NCBI GenBank assembly: GCA_963763325.1
Contig: CAVXOL010000018.1
Coordinates: 124,001-188,000 of the forward strand
DNA from: JBBECJ01 sp963763325
GTDB lineage: Bacteria > Chloroflexota > Chloroflexia > Thermomicrobiales > CFX8
Length of the DNA: 64,000 bases
Direction of reading: 5' to 3'
Below the pieces are notes generated by a model. The model was not told the origin of the DNA and made no database searches. It was given only the letters and a program-made list of their open reading frames with translations. Made by a program: the position numbers and the translations under genes. This document shows, in pieces, positions 28,837 through 36,720 of this stretch; within the stretch, counting starts at the first letter, position 1; each line of letters opens with the position of its first letter.

Positions 28837-30939
28837 CTATCCGTCCGCCACAATCGCCAGATCGGTCGATTCGCGGACCGGCAGCGGCGTTGGCCGGTAG
28901 TGCTCCATCGTCAGGCACTCGGTCGGGCACCACTCGACGCAGGCACCGCAGCGGATACAGGCCAGCTCGTCAATCACCATCGCGGCCGCATTCTGCCCCA
29001 ACTCGCCGCGTGCCAGCTCGGCCAGCTCCTCGTCATTGTCGATTGAGAAGATCCGGTCGAGCGAGATCATCTCGATCACACCGACCGGGCAGATATCGAC
29101 GCAGCCGTTGCAGAGGATGCAGCGGTCGCCGTCGATGAAGATGTTGAGCTGGCACTGCAGGCAGCGCTTGGCCTCGTCAAACCCGAGCGGCTTCGTGTAG
29201 CCCAGATCGACCTCGATCGTCGTCTCGTCGGCCAGCAGCCCGCGCGCCGAGAGCGGCAACGTCGGCATGACCTGACGCTCAATCGAGGTGTAGTTGTCAC
29301 CCCAGCGCAGCCGGCGGCTCATCGACGACAGCGACCACTCCGAAACACCCTCCGACAAGAGCGGGTTCGGCGTGTGGTAGTCCTCGATCGGCACTCGCGT
29401 GATTTCGAAGTCCTTCACAGGAATCTGCTCGCCGTTCAGGACCGCGTGGATCTCCTCGGCAACCCGCTTCGCGTCGCCAATTGCAGAGATGAAGTTCAGA
29501 GGGTTCGTGACGTAGTCGCCGCATGCCCAGACCTTCTGCACCTGGGTCGCGCCTGTCGCGTCGATTCGCGGCACCCCGCGCCGATCCACCTCCGGGAAAA
29601 AGCCGTCCGGGAAGAAGTCATTGTCCTGATACTGGCCGATCGCGACCAGCACCATGTCGCACTCGATCGTGAACTCGGAGCCCTCAATCGGGATCGGGCG
29701 GCGCCGGCCGGACGCGTCCGGTGGTCCAAGCTCGTTGCGGATGAACTCAATCCCAGCGACATGCCCGTCCGGTCCCGCGATGCAGCGCGTCGGCGCGACC
29801 ATGTACTCCACTTCGCAGCCTTCGAGCTCCGACTCCTCGATCTCGCGTTCCTCGACCGGAATCTCGTTGTGCGACCGCCGGTAGGTCATCACCGACCGCT
29901 CAGCGCCCATCCGGATCACGGTCCGCATGCAGTCGATCGACGTGAAGCCACCACCGACCGTGACCACTCGCTTGCCAACGAAAACATCATCTTTCAGATT
30001 CAGGTTGACTTCCTCAAGGAACGTCAGCCCCGGAACCACGCCTGGCAGGTCCTCTCCAGGCACATTCAGCTTGGACGGGTTCTGGTTCCCGGCCGCGATG
30101 ATGACCGCGTCATAGTCGTTGACCAGATCCTCCATCATGACATCGACGCCGACCTTGGTGTTCAGCCGCAGGTCGATCCCGAGGTCGAGGATCAGCTCGA
30201 CTTCCTCGGTGATGATGTCGCGCGGGAGACGCCACTCCGGGACACCGCCCCAAAGCATTCCGCCGGCAACCGGGAACGCTTCGAAGACCGTCACCTTGTA
30301 GCCGCGCCGTGCCAGTTCGCGGGCAGACGTCAGTCCTGCCACACCGGCGCCGATGATGGCGACCGTCATTCCGTTCGCGGGCGGCGCAACCTCGCGCTTC
30401 GTCTCGCCACGAAAGTCCGCCGCAACCCGCTTCAGGTAGCAGATGCCGATCGGCTGGTCGACTACTTGCCGCCGGCAGGCTTCTTCGCATGGTTTGGCGC
30501 ACATCCGTCCAAGGCAGCCGGGAAATACATTGTTCTCCCGATTCAGCTCGAACGAGTCCGCATAGCGCCCGTCGGCGATATAGGAGATATAGCGCGAAAT
30601 GTCAGTATGGGCAGGGCAGGCACGCTGGCAGGGGATGTTGTCGGCGAACCAGCGCTGGTCACCGGTGAAGATCGGGTAGCGGCTCCCCTGACGAACCGTA
30701 AACGGCGAGAAGTTCTCCTGGTCCACGAACGCCAGCAGACGAATCCGCCGTGTGTCATCAACCGGCGTCTCATCAACCGCCTGACCGACGTAGCCGTACG
30801 AGATCTGCCCGGCCATGAACGAGTTGATATCTGCTTCGGTGACAGGTGTAAAACGGTCGCTGGCCGCGCCGCAACTCGGACACTCTTCCGGCTGGACCTC
30901 GTCGGTCTCGATGTATCCGCAAACCTTACAGCGATACAT
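28837..30939 (-). CDS. Rubredoxin-GltD-ferredoxin fusion oxidoreductase
   Basis: A 700-residue, intact flavo-iron-sulfur protein. Residues 1-33 form a rubredoxin-like knuckle (CKVCGY, CPSCGA). Residues about 95-170 are the GltD-type N-terminal helical Fe-S domain (CQRACPAHTDI, CLGRMCAKPCEEAC). FAD and NAD(P)H Rossmann motifs follow: IIGAGVAGLTSARELA near 192 and VVTVGGGFTSIDC near 322. The C-terminus has two ferredoxin motifs, CILCNGCVDICPVG and CIRCGACVEWCPTEC. It probably moves electrons between NAD(P)H and a ferredoxin-type partner. GGAAGGAA precedes the ATG. The rubredoxin head is an uncommon addition. Confidence 0.85.
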   Translation of the reverse strand: MYRCKVCGYIETDEVQPEECPSCGAASDRFTPVTEADINSFMAGQISYGYVGQAVDETPVDDTRRIRLLAFVDQENFSPFTVRQGSRYPIFTGDQRWFADNIPCQRACPAHTDISRYISYIADGRYADSFELNRENNVFPGCLGRMCAKPCEEACRRQVVDQPIGICYLKRVAADFRGETKREVAPPANGMTVAIIGAGVAGLTSARELARRGYKVTVFEAFPVAGGMLWGGVPEWRLPRDIITEEVELILDLGIDLRLNTKVGVDVMMEDLVNDYDAVIIAAGNQNPSKLNVPGEDLPGVVPGLTFLEEVNLNLKDDVFVGKRVVTVGGGFTSIDCMRTVIRMGAERSVMTYRRSHNEIPVEEREIEESELEGCEVEYMVAPTRCIAGPDGHVAGIEFIRNELGPPDASGRRRPIPIEGSEFTIECDMVLVAIGQYQDNDFFPDGFFPEVDRRGVPRIDATGATQVQKVWACGDYVTNPLNFISAIGDAKRVAEEIHAVLNGEQIPVKDFEITRVPIEDYHTPNPLLSEGVSEWSLSSMSRRLRWGDNYTSIERQVMPTLPLSARGLLADETTIEVDLGYTKPLGFDEAKRCLQCQLNIFIDGDRCILCNGCVDICPVGVIEMISLDRIFSIDNDEELAELARGELGQNAAAMVIDELACIRCGACVEWCPTECLTMEHYRPTPLPVRESTDLAIVADG

Positions 30940-31074
30940 GACGGTTCCTTCCCTACCCAGCCGGTTCGCCCGGAAGCGCGGCGCGATGCCGCGGCTGTCT
31001 CACTTCTGGTCGCTTCATCAGGGGTGCACAGCTACGACGTGAGCGAATCTGTCCCGGCGAACCGCCACGCAAGC

Positions 31075-31102
31075 AAAAAAACCGGGGCGGAGCACCGTCC
31101 CG
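31075..31102 (-). terminator. Intrinsic terminator on the minus strand
   Basis: On the minus strand CGGGACGG-TGCT-CCGCCCCG (one A-C mismatch) is followed by GG and seven T. It separates the carboxymuconolactone-decarboxylase-like gene from the oxidoreductase gene downstream, so these are separate transcription units. Confidence 0.65.
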
Positions 31103-31152
31103 TCAAGTATACAGCCGCTGTTCATCCTGGAACCGGGATTCGGGAATCAGAG

Positions 31153-31180
31153 TCAGGGGAAGATGACCTTCTTCCCCTGA
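31153..31180. terminator. Hairpin after the CMD-like gene
   Basis: A perfect 11-bp stem TCAGGGGAAGA/TCTTCCCCTGA with a six-base loop, 20 bases past the end of the minus-strand CMD-like gene. No U-tract; it may stabilise the mRNA end ahead of the terminator at 31075-31102. Confidence 0.45.
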
Positions 31181-31200
31181 TCTCCGACCGAGATAGCCAG

Positions 31201-31530
31201 CTAGCTCGACTCCTCGTCCTCAAGTTCCATGAGATCGAGTGCGAGACCCAGCGCCCGCGCGATCTTGCTGATCGCGGAGGCGGTACGCGCCGTGCCGACG
31301 ATTGGCGCGACGGCCGCAAGCACATCACGCGCGCTTTGCTCATCGACGCCCATCTCATTGGCGATGCTGAGGTTCAACAGGTACGAAACGGGCGGAGCGT
31401 CGACCGCAACGAGCGCAGCCAAGCGCACCAGCATCAGTGTTCGTGGATCGAGGCCGGACGCATCGAGCGATCTCAGCGTCATCAGTTCCATCAGGTCGAG
31501 GATCGGTGTTTCGGCGGATTGCTCAGACAT
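31201..31530 (-). CDS. Carboxymuconolactone-decarboxylase-like protein without the redox CxxC
   Basis: A 109-residue helical protein. LDPRTLMLVRLAALVAVDAPPVSYLLNLSIANEMGVDEQSARDVLAAVAPIVG matches the CMD/AhpD fold. The peroxidatic CxxC of AhpD is absent, so it is not a peroxidase; members of this type are often annotated only by fold. AAGGGGAA precedes the ATG. It ends in an acidic tail (ELEDEESS). Confidence 0.65.
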   Translation of the reverse strand: MSEQSAETPILDLMELMTLRSLDASGLDPRTLMLVRLAALVAVDAPPVSYLLNLSIANEMGVDEQSARDVLAAVAPIVGTARTASAISKIARALGLALDLMELEDEESS

Positions 31531-31728
31531 TGGTTCCCCTTCGATGATCCGAACGCGTACACATGAGGGGCCATCTCGCTCCGTGTTTGATGTGCGAGAT
31601 TCCGCTCAGCGGTAGTGTGTTCGGTCGAGGATGCAAAGAGAACCCACCCGAGGTCGCAATCGGGGTCGTATTGCTTCGTCACAACGTCGTGTCAGGGCGT
31701 GTAAGTCAGCTAGCCGGTTCACGCCGCG

Positions 31729-32307
31729 TCAGTACCCGACCTCCGTCACCGGCACACCTGCCTCGCAGGCCGGGCAGGTCTCCGGGCTATGAATCTCAAG
31801 GTACTCGTTCAGCAATCCGTGGACGGCAATCGGGAACTCGACTCCGGACAAATCGGCCAGCGCGCCGATCCCGATCGGCGTCCCGCCGTGGGCCGTGATC
31901 GTCTGCACGAGTTCCTGCGCGGTCTTGCCGGACAGGATTAGGTTGTCGATGACCAGCACCCGCTTGCCGTCGATCATCGCCTTCGACGAATCCGGGAAGA
32001 TGTAATGGCCATTTGAGGGGGTCGGGTAGATCACCGGCCGGCGCGGATCCAGGAAGAAACCGACCCACTGCGCCAACCCCGCGCCCCAGACCGATGGTGC
32101 CGCGACAATATCGATTCGCGACAGGAAGAAGTGCCTCGCGATCGCGTAGCCCATCCTGCTGGCCAGTTGCGTATCGACCAGCAACTGGTCGCGGTCTAGC
32201 AGCTTCAACGCATGTCGCCCCGACCGAAACGCAAAATGCCCTTCGCTCAGAAACCCGGCCTCATCAACCTCGCGCATCAATCCAATCAGTCGCTCGGCCT
32301 GCACCAT
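31729..32307 (-). CDS. Orotate-phosphoribosyltransferase-like protein
   Basis: A 192-residue type I phosphoribosyltransferase. The PRPP loop reads VLVIDNLILSGKTAQELV; in canonical enzymes two adjacent acidic residues occupy the DN position, so the second acid is replaced by Asn. The N-terminus GFLSEGHFAFRSGRHA resembles PyrE, as does the C-terminal CPACEAGVP. The ATG at 32307 with GGGAGGG seven bases upstream is preferred over the ATG at 32349. It may transfer phosphoribose to a base other than orotate, or be regulatory. Confidence 0.72.
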   Translation of the reverse strand: MVQAERLIGLMREVDEAGFLSEGHFAFRSGRHALKLLDRDQLLVDTQLASRMGYAIARHFFLSRIDIVAAPSVWGAGLAQWVGFFLDPRRPVIYPTPSNGHYIFPDSSKAMIDGKRVLVIDNLILSGKTAQELVQTITAHGGTPIGIGALADLSGVEFPIAVHGLLNEYLEIHSPETCPACEAGVPVTEVGY

Positions 32308-32499
32308 CCTGGACCCTCCCATCGCTGGCGGCTCGTTGCGCACCGTCACGGTCGATCGTCGTTGTCGCGGGAATCCACTCTCAGAGTACGGTAGACCTGC
32401 CCATCGGACAACCCTCAGACCGGCTTGTTTGCGCCAGATGGCCGGGTGTGCGAGAGTCGCTCGTGAACCTCGCGTGAGCGATCGAGGATGGGTGATTTG

Positions 32500-32877
32500 A
32501 TGATCTACAGTCGCGAATCACGCTTCTGGGAATATGCCGATTTACTCGTCTCGGCCAGCGAGATTGTCATCGATCGCCCCGGTGGATCGTCACATCCTCG
32601 CTACGAACGCATTGTCTACCCATTTGACTACGGCCACCTCGCTGGGACAACCGGTAGTGACGGCGACGGAATCGACATCTGGCGAGGTAGCATGCAAGAC
32701 ATCCGCGTAACCGGCGTCATCGTCACGATCGACCTCTACAAGCGTGACGCGGAATTCAAGCTGCTCGTTGGTTGTACGGCAGCCGAAGCTAAGTTCGCGC
32801 TCACTACCCACCAGTCCTATTCACAGTCCGCGCTGCTGATCTCTCGAATTGAAGAAGGATCACAGGAGAATCGCTGA
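32500..32877 (+). CDS. Inorganic-pyrophosphatase-like protein, short and divergent
   Basis: 125 residues (129 if the ATG at 32488 is used). The central part, ERIVYPFDYGHLAGTTGSDGDGIDIWRG, matches the soluble pyrophosphatase core, but the signature D-x-D-P-x-D has Gly for Pro (DGDGID). The protein is about 50 residues shorter than bacterial pyrophosphatases and lacks the usual distal Asp pair, so ordinary pyrophosphatase activity is doubtful. Its stop overlaps the ATG of the DinB-like gene (TGATG). Confidence 0.6.
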   Translation: MIYSRESRFWEYADLLVSASEIVIDRPGGSSHPRYERIVYPFDYGHLAGTTGSDGDGIDIWRGSMQDIRVTGVIVTIDLYKRDAEFKLLVGCTAAEAKFALTTHQSYSQSALLISRIEEGSQENR

Positions 32878-33428
32878 TGCTCCCGAACTTGCCCGTGACG
32901 CTGCTGCTGACCGCCTGGGACGACCTCGACCGCGCCGTCGATGATGTCTCCGACGCAGACATGCTGCGCCAGATAGACGGTGGGAGTTGCTTCGCCTGGA
33001 CGATCGCCCACGTCACCTACGGCGTCGACTCCTGGATCAACCGTCGATTCCAGAAGATCCCACTCAACCCCGTCGTCATGGACCCGCGCTTCAACTTCGG
33101 CGGAGACGGCAGCGCCGAAGACTGGCCTACTATCCGAGCCGCTGTCGCGGAGGTCCGTGACAGCCTACGTCCCTATCTGCTGAACCTCACCGAAGCCGAT
33201 CTCGACCTCACCGTGCCATACGACGGCTCCTACGCCGCGTTCCGGGAGCGCGGAATCAACCTGCGCGTCGCCATCGTCCAGAACGCGATCCACCACGTCT
33301 TCCACCTCGGCGAGATCGTCGCCAAGCGCGAACTGATGGGCTACGGTGTCGGCAGCTTCCCCGGAGCCTTCGGTGCCGCCCTCATGGGCACCGAGTACGA
33401 CGACTGGTCGAAGCGTCAACTGACGTGA
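32877..33428 (+). CDS. DinB-like four-helix protein
   Basis: A 183-residue protein of the DinB/YfiT-like putative metalloenzyme fold. Candidate metal-binding His residues are in FAWTIAHVTYGVDSWINRRF and AIHHVFHLGEIVAKRELMGYG. Family members include thiol transferases (bacillithiol- or mycothiol-dependent) and damage-induced proteins; the exact role is open. It is coupled to the pyrophosphatase-like gene by a one-base overlap. Confidence 0.72.
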   Translation: MLPNLPVTLLLTAWDDLDRAVDDVSDADMLRQIDGGSCFAWTIAHVTYGVDSWINRRFQKIPLNPVVMDPRFNFGGDGSAEDWPTIRAAVAEVRDSLRPYLLNLTEADLDLTVPYDGSYAAFRERGINLRVAIVQNAIHHVFHLGEIVAKRELMGYGVGSFPGAFGAALMGTEYDDWSKRQLT

Positions 33429-33487
33429 CACATGACGTGAATGCCCAAATGCTGGTCGTTCCTCGCGCGACGCGTCACGCGTCACGA
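33421..33487. repeat. Short dispersed repeat, copy 1
   Basis: TGACGTGACAC at 33421-33431 and GCGTCACGCGTCACGA at 33472-33487 lie just after the DinB-like gene. The same two blocks occur at 60938-60970, also just after a gene end, with a shorter gap. The GTGAC/GTCAC parts can pair. Confidence 0.4.
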
Positions 33488-33490
33488 CGC

Positions 33491-33739
33491 TCAACTCGTC
33501 CCAAGCAAATAGATCAACACCGCGCAGACCACCAGAATCAGCGACATGACTCCGCCGGCCGCCAACCCCCAGATCGCGGCACGTTTGCGGGCCAGGCGAG
33601 TCATCTCGTCAATCGTTGCCTGATCCTCGTCGCGGTCGAACATCGTCTTCGGGCGTGCAGCCGTTGCCCCTGCGTTGGCCGAATCAGTCGGCTCGGCCTC
33701 TTGCTCAGACCCGACTTGCGGATTACGCTCTTCGTCCAC
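33491..33739 (-). CDS. Small single-span membrane protein
   Basis: An 82-residue protein. The N-terminal 50 residues are polar and acidic (MDEERNPQVGSEQEAEPTDSANAGATAARPK...). One hydrophobic helix near the C-terminus (GLAAGGVMSLILVVCAVLIYLLG, residues about 57-80) follows a basic RLARKRAA segment, giving a cytoplasmic N-terminus. No family is recognised. It is divergent from the MBL hydrolase gene. Confidence 0.5.
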   Translation of the reverse strand: MDEERNPQVGSEQEAEPTDSANAGATAARPKTMFDRDEDQATIDEMTRLARKRAAIWGLAAGGVMSLILVVCAVLIYLLGTS

Positions 33740-33794
33740 CCGGGTGGACTCCTGCCTGTTGGTGTCGAACTGGCCTCAGGATGCGGAGCATAGC

Positions 33795-34592
33795 ATGAGC
33801 AGCCCGACCTCAGTGCGCTCGCTGACAATCCTCGACTTTGGACGCGCCAACATCGATCTCGGCGCCGTCATGGCTCCCGGCGACATGGACGGCCAGTGGG
33901 CTGTCTGCGCCTTCCCAGGCTACCTCGTTGAGCTCAGCGATGGACGCCATGTACTAATCGATACCGGCCCGAACCGCCGCCACATCAACGAGCCGATGTA
34001 CGAGTTCGCCGGCACCAATTTTGGCGATCACCTCCAGCCGCAGATGACCGACGCCGACGACCCGCGCAATCGCCTCGCCGAGCTCGGCCTGACCGAGGCC
34101 GACATCGATATCCTCGTCCTGACCCACACCCACTTCGACCACGCCGGCAACGCCGCCGACTTCACATCTTCTGAGATCGTCATTCACCGCGACGCCCACG
34201 CCGATGGCCGCGACCGCGCTGAACGTGGCTCCCCCGGAGGCCTGCCGGATCGCAGCGTGGACGGCCATCCGCTCAACTTCCGCATCATCACCGGTGATAC
34301 CGAACTCGTGCCTGGCCTGACACTCCTCCACACCCCGGGCCACGCCAACGGCCATCTGTCAGTCGTGCTTCGCCTGCCCCAGTCCGGAACGATCATCCTC
34401 GCCATCGACGCCATCTACTCGCGCGCCAACCGCGACGCCGCCAACTACAAGATCGGCGCGAACCCAGCCCAGGGGCTCGCCTCCGCCACCCGCCTGATCG
34501 CCCTCGCCGAACAGGAGAACGCCCTCCTCATCTACGGCCACGATCCGAAGCAATGGCAGCAATTGAAGAAGGCACCGGAGAAGTACGAGTGA
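33795..34592 (+). CDS. MBL-fold metallo-hydrolase (N-acyl-homoserine-lactonase-like)
   Basis: A 265-residue metallo-beta-lactamase-fold hydrolase. The dinuclear metal site is LTHTHFDHAGN (HxHxDH), with a later His in LLHTPGHANGHLSV, the Asp in ILAIDAIYS and the last His in IYGHDPKQW. The spacing fits the AHL lactonase branch, but lactone specificity is not proven by these residues. The ATG at 33795 is chosen by alignment of the N-terminal strand. Its end lies 13 bases before a palindromic element. Confidence 0.82.
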   Translation: MSSPTSVRSLTILDFGRANIDLGAVMAPGDMDGQWAVCAFPGYLVELSDGRHVLIDTGPNRRHINEPMYEFAGTNFGDHLQPQMTDADDPRNRLAELGLTEADIDILVLTHTHFDHAGNAADFTSSEIVIHRDAHADGRDRAERGSPGGLPDRSVDGHPLNFRIITGDTELVPGLTLLHTPGHANGHLSVVLRLPQSGTIILAIDAIYSRANRDAANYKIGANPAQGLASATRLIALAEQENALLIYGHDPKQWQQLKKAPEKYE

Positions 34593-34771
34593 TGAAGATT
34601 CACCCAGAGACGACACATTGGAGAGGAACAGCACCCCATGACCTGTCATCCTGAGCCGCAGCGAAGGATCGCTTAGCGTCGGGGACAGGAGCGCGCCGAT
34701 CGGTCGAACGTCCTGTGCCCGCCCGAACTGTCATCGCCGTTGAGGCCAGGCGATCCTTCGCTGCGGCTCAG

Positions 34772-35993
34772 TAGTGCACCACAGTGAATGTGCCGTCGTG
34801 TGACGGATCGGTTATGCTGGCGATCCTCAGGAAGGGAGTCTGCCATGACGATCGCCCATCGTGTCCGCCTGACCGACGACGAACGCGCGTCGTTGATCGG
34901 GATCACGCGCCGGGGTGAGTCCAACGCGCGGCGCCTGACCCGCGCCCGGGTATTGCTGTTGGCCGATCGCGGATCGACCGACCGCGCCATCGCCGACGCG
35001 CTGAACGTCCACCCACGCACCTGCCAACGGCTGCGCCAGCGCGCCTGCCAGCAGGGCGTTCTCGCCGCCCTCGATGACCGGCCACGCCCCGGCGCAGCGC
35101 GACTGCTGAACGAGACCCAGGAAGCGCACCTGATCGCGCTGGCCTGCTCGGATGCCCCCGATGGGCGGGACGGCTGGACGATGCAACTCCTCGCCGACCG
35201 GCTGGTCGACCTCCAGATCGTCGAGACCATCTCGGATGAGACGGTCCGGCGGGCCTTGAAGCAAACGCGTTGAAACCGTGGCAGGTCGCGTCGTGGTGCA
35301 TGCCGGAGCCGAGTGGCGCCTTCGTGGCCGGGATGGAGGATGTCATCGCGGTCTATCACCTGCCCTACGATCCCACGATCCCCACGCTGTGTTTCGACGA
35401 GTATGGGCTCGCCCTGACCGCCGACACGCACGAGCCACTCCCGCCCCGACCGGGCGATCTCGCCAAACAGGATTACGAGTATCGCCGCGCCGGCAGTTGT
35501 GTGCTGTTCGGTGCCTTCGAGCCACAGACCGGCCGGCGCATCATCCAGGTCGACGCACGGCGCACCCGTCGCGAGTTTGCCCACGTCATCAAGGCGCTGC
35601 TCACCGAGCACTACCCTGATGCGACCCGCGTGCGGCTGGTGTTGGACAACCTCAACATCCACACCCCCGGCGCCCTGTATGAGACCTTTCCGGCGGAGGA
35701 CGCCCGGGCGTTGGCTGAACGGATCGAGTGGCACTTCACGCCCAAGCATGGCAGTTGGCTCAACATGCAGGAGATCGAATGGGCCGTCCTCAAGCGCCAA
35801 CTCTTCACCCACCAGCGACTGGCGACCCAGGCGGCGGTCGAGCAGGTTGTCACCGCCTGGGCGGACGGACGCACCCAGCGGCGCGTGCGGGTCGATTGGC
35901 GCTTCACGCTGGCCGATGCACGACTCACAATGCACGCCTGTTATCCAATCCCCAGCCCGTGTACGGACACGGCATAATCACAGTGGCGGACCA
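34772..35993 (+). mobile_element. IS630-type insertion sequence, 1222 bp
   Basis: The ends are imperfect inverted repeats (19 of 25 bases match): TAGTGCACCACAGTG on the left and, reversed, TGGTCCGCCACTGTG on the right. CTCAG flanks both ends (34767-34771 and 35994-35998) and appears once in the uninterrupted palindrome, so it looks like a five-base target duplication. IS630 elements usually duplicate TA; no TA duplication is seen here. Confidence 0.75.
34845..35977 (+). CDS. IS630-family transposase (frame break near 35270)
   Basis: About 378 residues in two frames. The first (34845-35273) has two helix-turn-helix units: ADRGSTDRAIADALNVHPRTCQRL and a second before ISDETVRRALKQT. The second carries the DDE catalytic site: Asp in LCFDEYGLAL, Asp in LVLDNLNIHT, Glu in HGSWLNMQEIEW. 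The frames meet at ...CGTTGAAACCG; adding one base gives QTRLKPWQVASWC, the usual family sequence. No slippery heptamer is present, so this is more likely a deletion or read error than programmed shifting. Confidence 0.8.
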
Positions 35994-36081
35994 CTCAGGA
36001 TGACAGGTCATGGGGTGCTGTTCCTCTCCAATGTGTCGTCTCTGAGGCAGGCCCGTCAACAACCAAAAGGAGTCACCACAA

Positions 36082-36720
36082 ATGTCTGCCACGATCACCG
36101 TCGCCGGAACCGCCGTCGTTCCGGCCCAGCCAGATGAGGTCGCAATCGGGATCGCCCTCTCGCATCTCGCGCCGACACCGGACGCGGCCATCACCGAGGT
36201 CGCAACCCGCAGCCAGCAATTGGAAGCGATCTTCAACGAGATGAGCATTGGGCGCGACCGATGGACGACCTCCGGCGTCTCGGTCAACGAGGAGCGCGAG
36301 TGGGACGGCCAGCGCCAGGTCCATCGCGGCTACCGCGCCGGTACGCGCGTCCAGCTTCGCGTCGCCGACGCCCAGCTCGTCGGGAAGGTCATGCACGAGT
36401 CTGTCCGGCGCTGCCAGGCCGCGATTGACGGCCCAACCTGGCTGATCGCCCCCGACAACCCCGCCCACACCGACGCTCGTCGCCTCGCCGCCACCTCCGC
36501 CCGAGAGAAGGCCGAGACCTATGCCACCGCCCTTAACGCCCGGCTCGGCTCGATCCTCAGCATCACCGAACCCGGCCTGAGCGGCCCCGAACCGCCCCGC
36601 CCGATGCCGAAGTTCGCCCGAGCGATGACATTGGATGCCGCCCCCGAAATCAACGTCCAATCAGGCGACCTCGACATCACGGCGACCGTTGTTGTGACGT
36701 TTGCGCTGGAGCAGGGATGA
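36082..36720 (+). CDS. SIMPL-domain (DUF541) protein
   Basis: A 212-residue protein of the SIMPL/DUF541 family. The start ITVAGTAVVPAQPDEVAIGIALSH and the paired central region (ARREKAETYATALNARLGSI-like) are typical. No signal peptide is seen, although many members are exported. An ABM-like tandem beta fold is expected. Its last codons overlap the ATG of anmK (ATGA), so the two are co-translated. Just upstream is the right end of the palindromic element. Confidence 0.8.
   Translation: MSATITVAGTAVVPAQPDEVAIGIALSHLAPTPDAAITEVATRSQQLEAIFNEMSIGRDRWTTSGVSVNEEREWDGQRQVHRGYRAGTRVQLRVADAQLVGKVMHESVRRCQAAIDGPTWLIAPDNPAHTDARRLAATSAREKAETYATALNARLGSILSITEPGLSGPEPPRPMPKFARAMTLDAAPEINVQSGDLDITATVVVTFALEQG

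Larger units (their letters stand above)
34606..36043. repeat. 211-bp palindromic (MITE-like) element split by an IS630-type insertion
   Basis: Left arm 34606-34672 and right arm 34750-34771 plus 35999-36043 are perfect 67-base inverted repeats; the loop is 34673-34749, itself partly self-complementary. The outer 50 bases of each arm (34606-34655 and 35994-36043) are identical in inverted orientation. The core contains TGTCATCCTGAGCCGCAGCG and its complement. The element encodes nothing and looks like a non-autonomous transposable or REP-like element. Confidence 0.8.

Noticed and set aside
29374..31566. A 730-codon open frame on the plus strand opposite the rubredoxin/GltD fusion gene
   Set aside because: It has no recognisable domain, is Arg/Asp-rich as expected of an antisense frame in GC-rich DNA, and lies opposite a gene with clear Fe-S and FAD motifs.
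35255..35285. Programmed ribosomal frameshift in the IS630-type transposase
   Set aside because: No slippery heptamer is present at the frame junction, and other genes nearby show similar accidental breaks.
34673..35935. Long minus-strand open frame through the IS element
   Set aside because: It is antisense to the transposase with its DDE residues; no family features.
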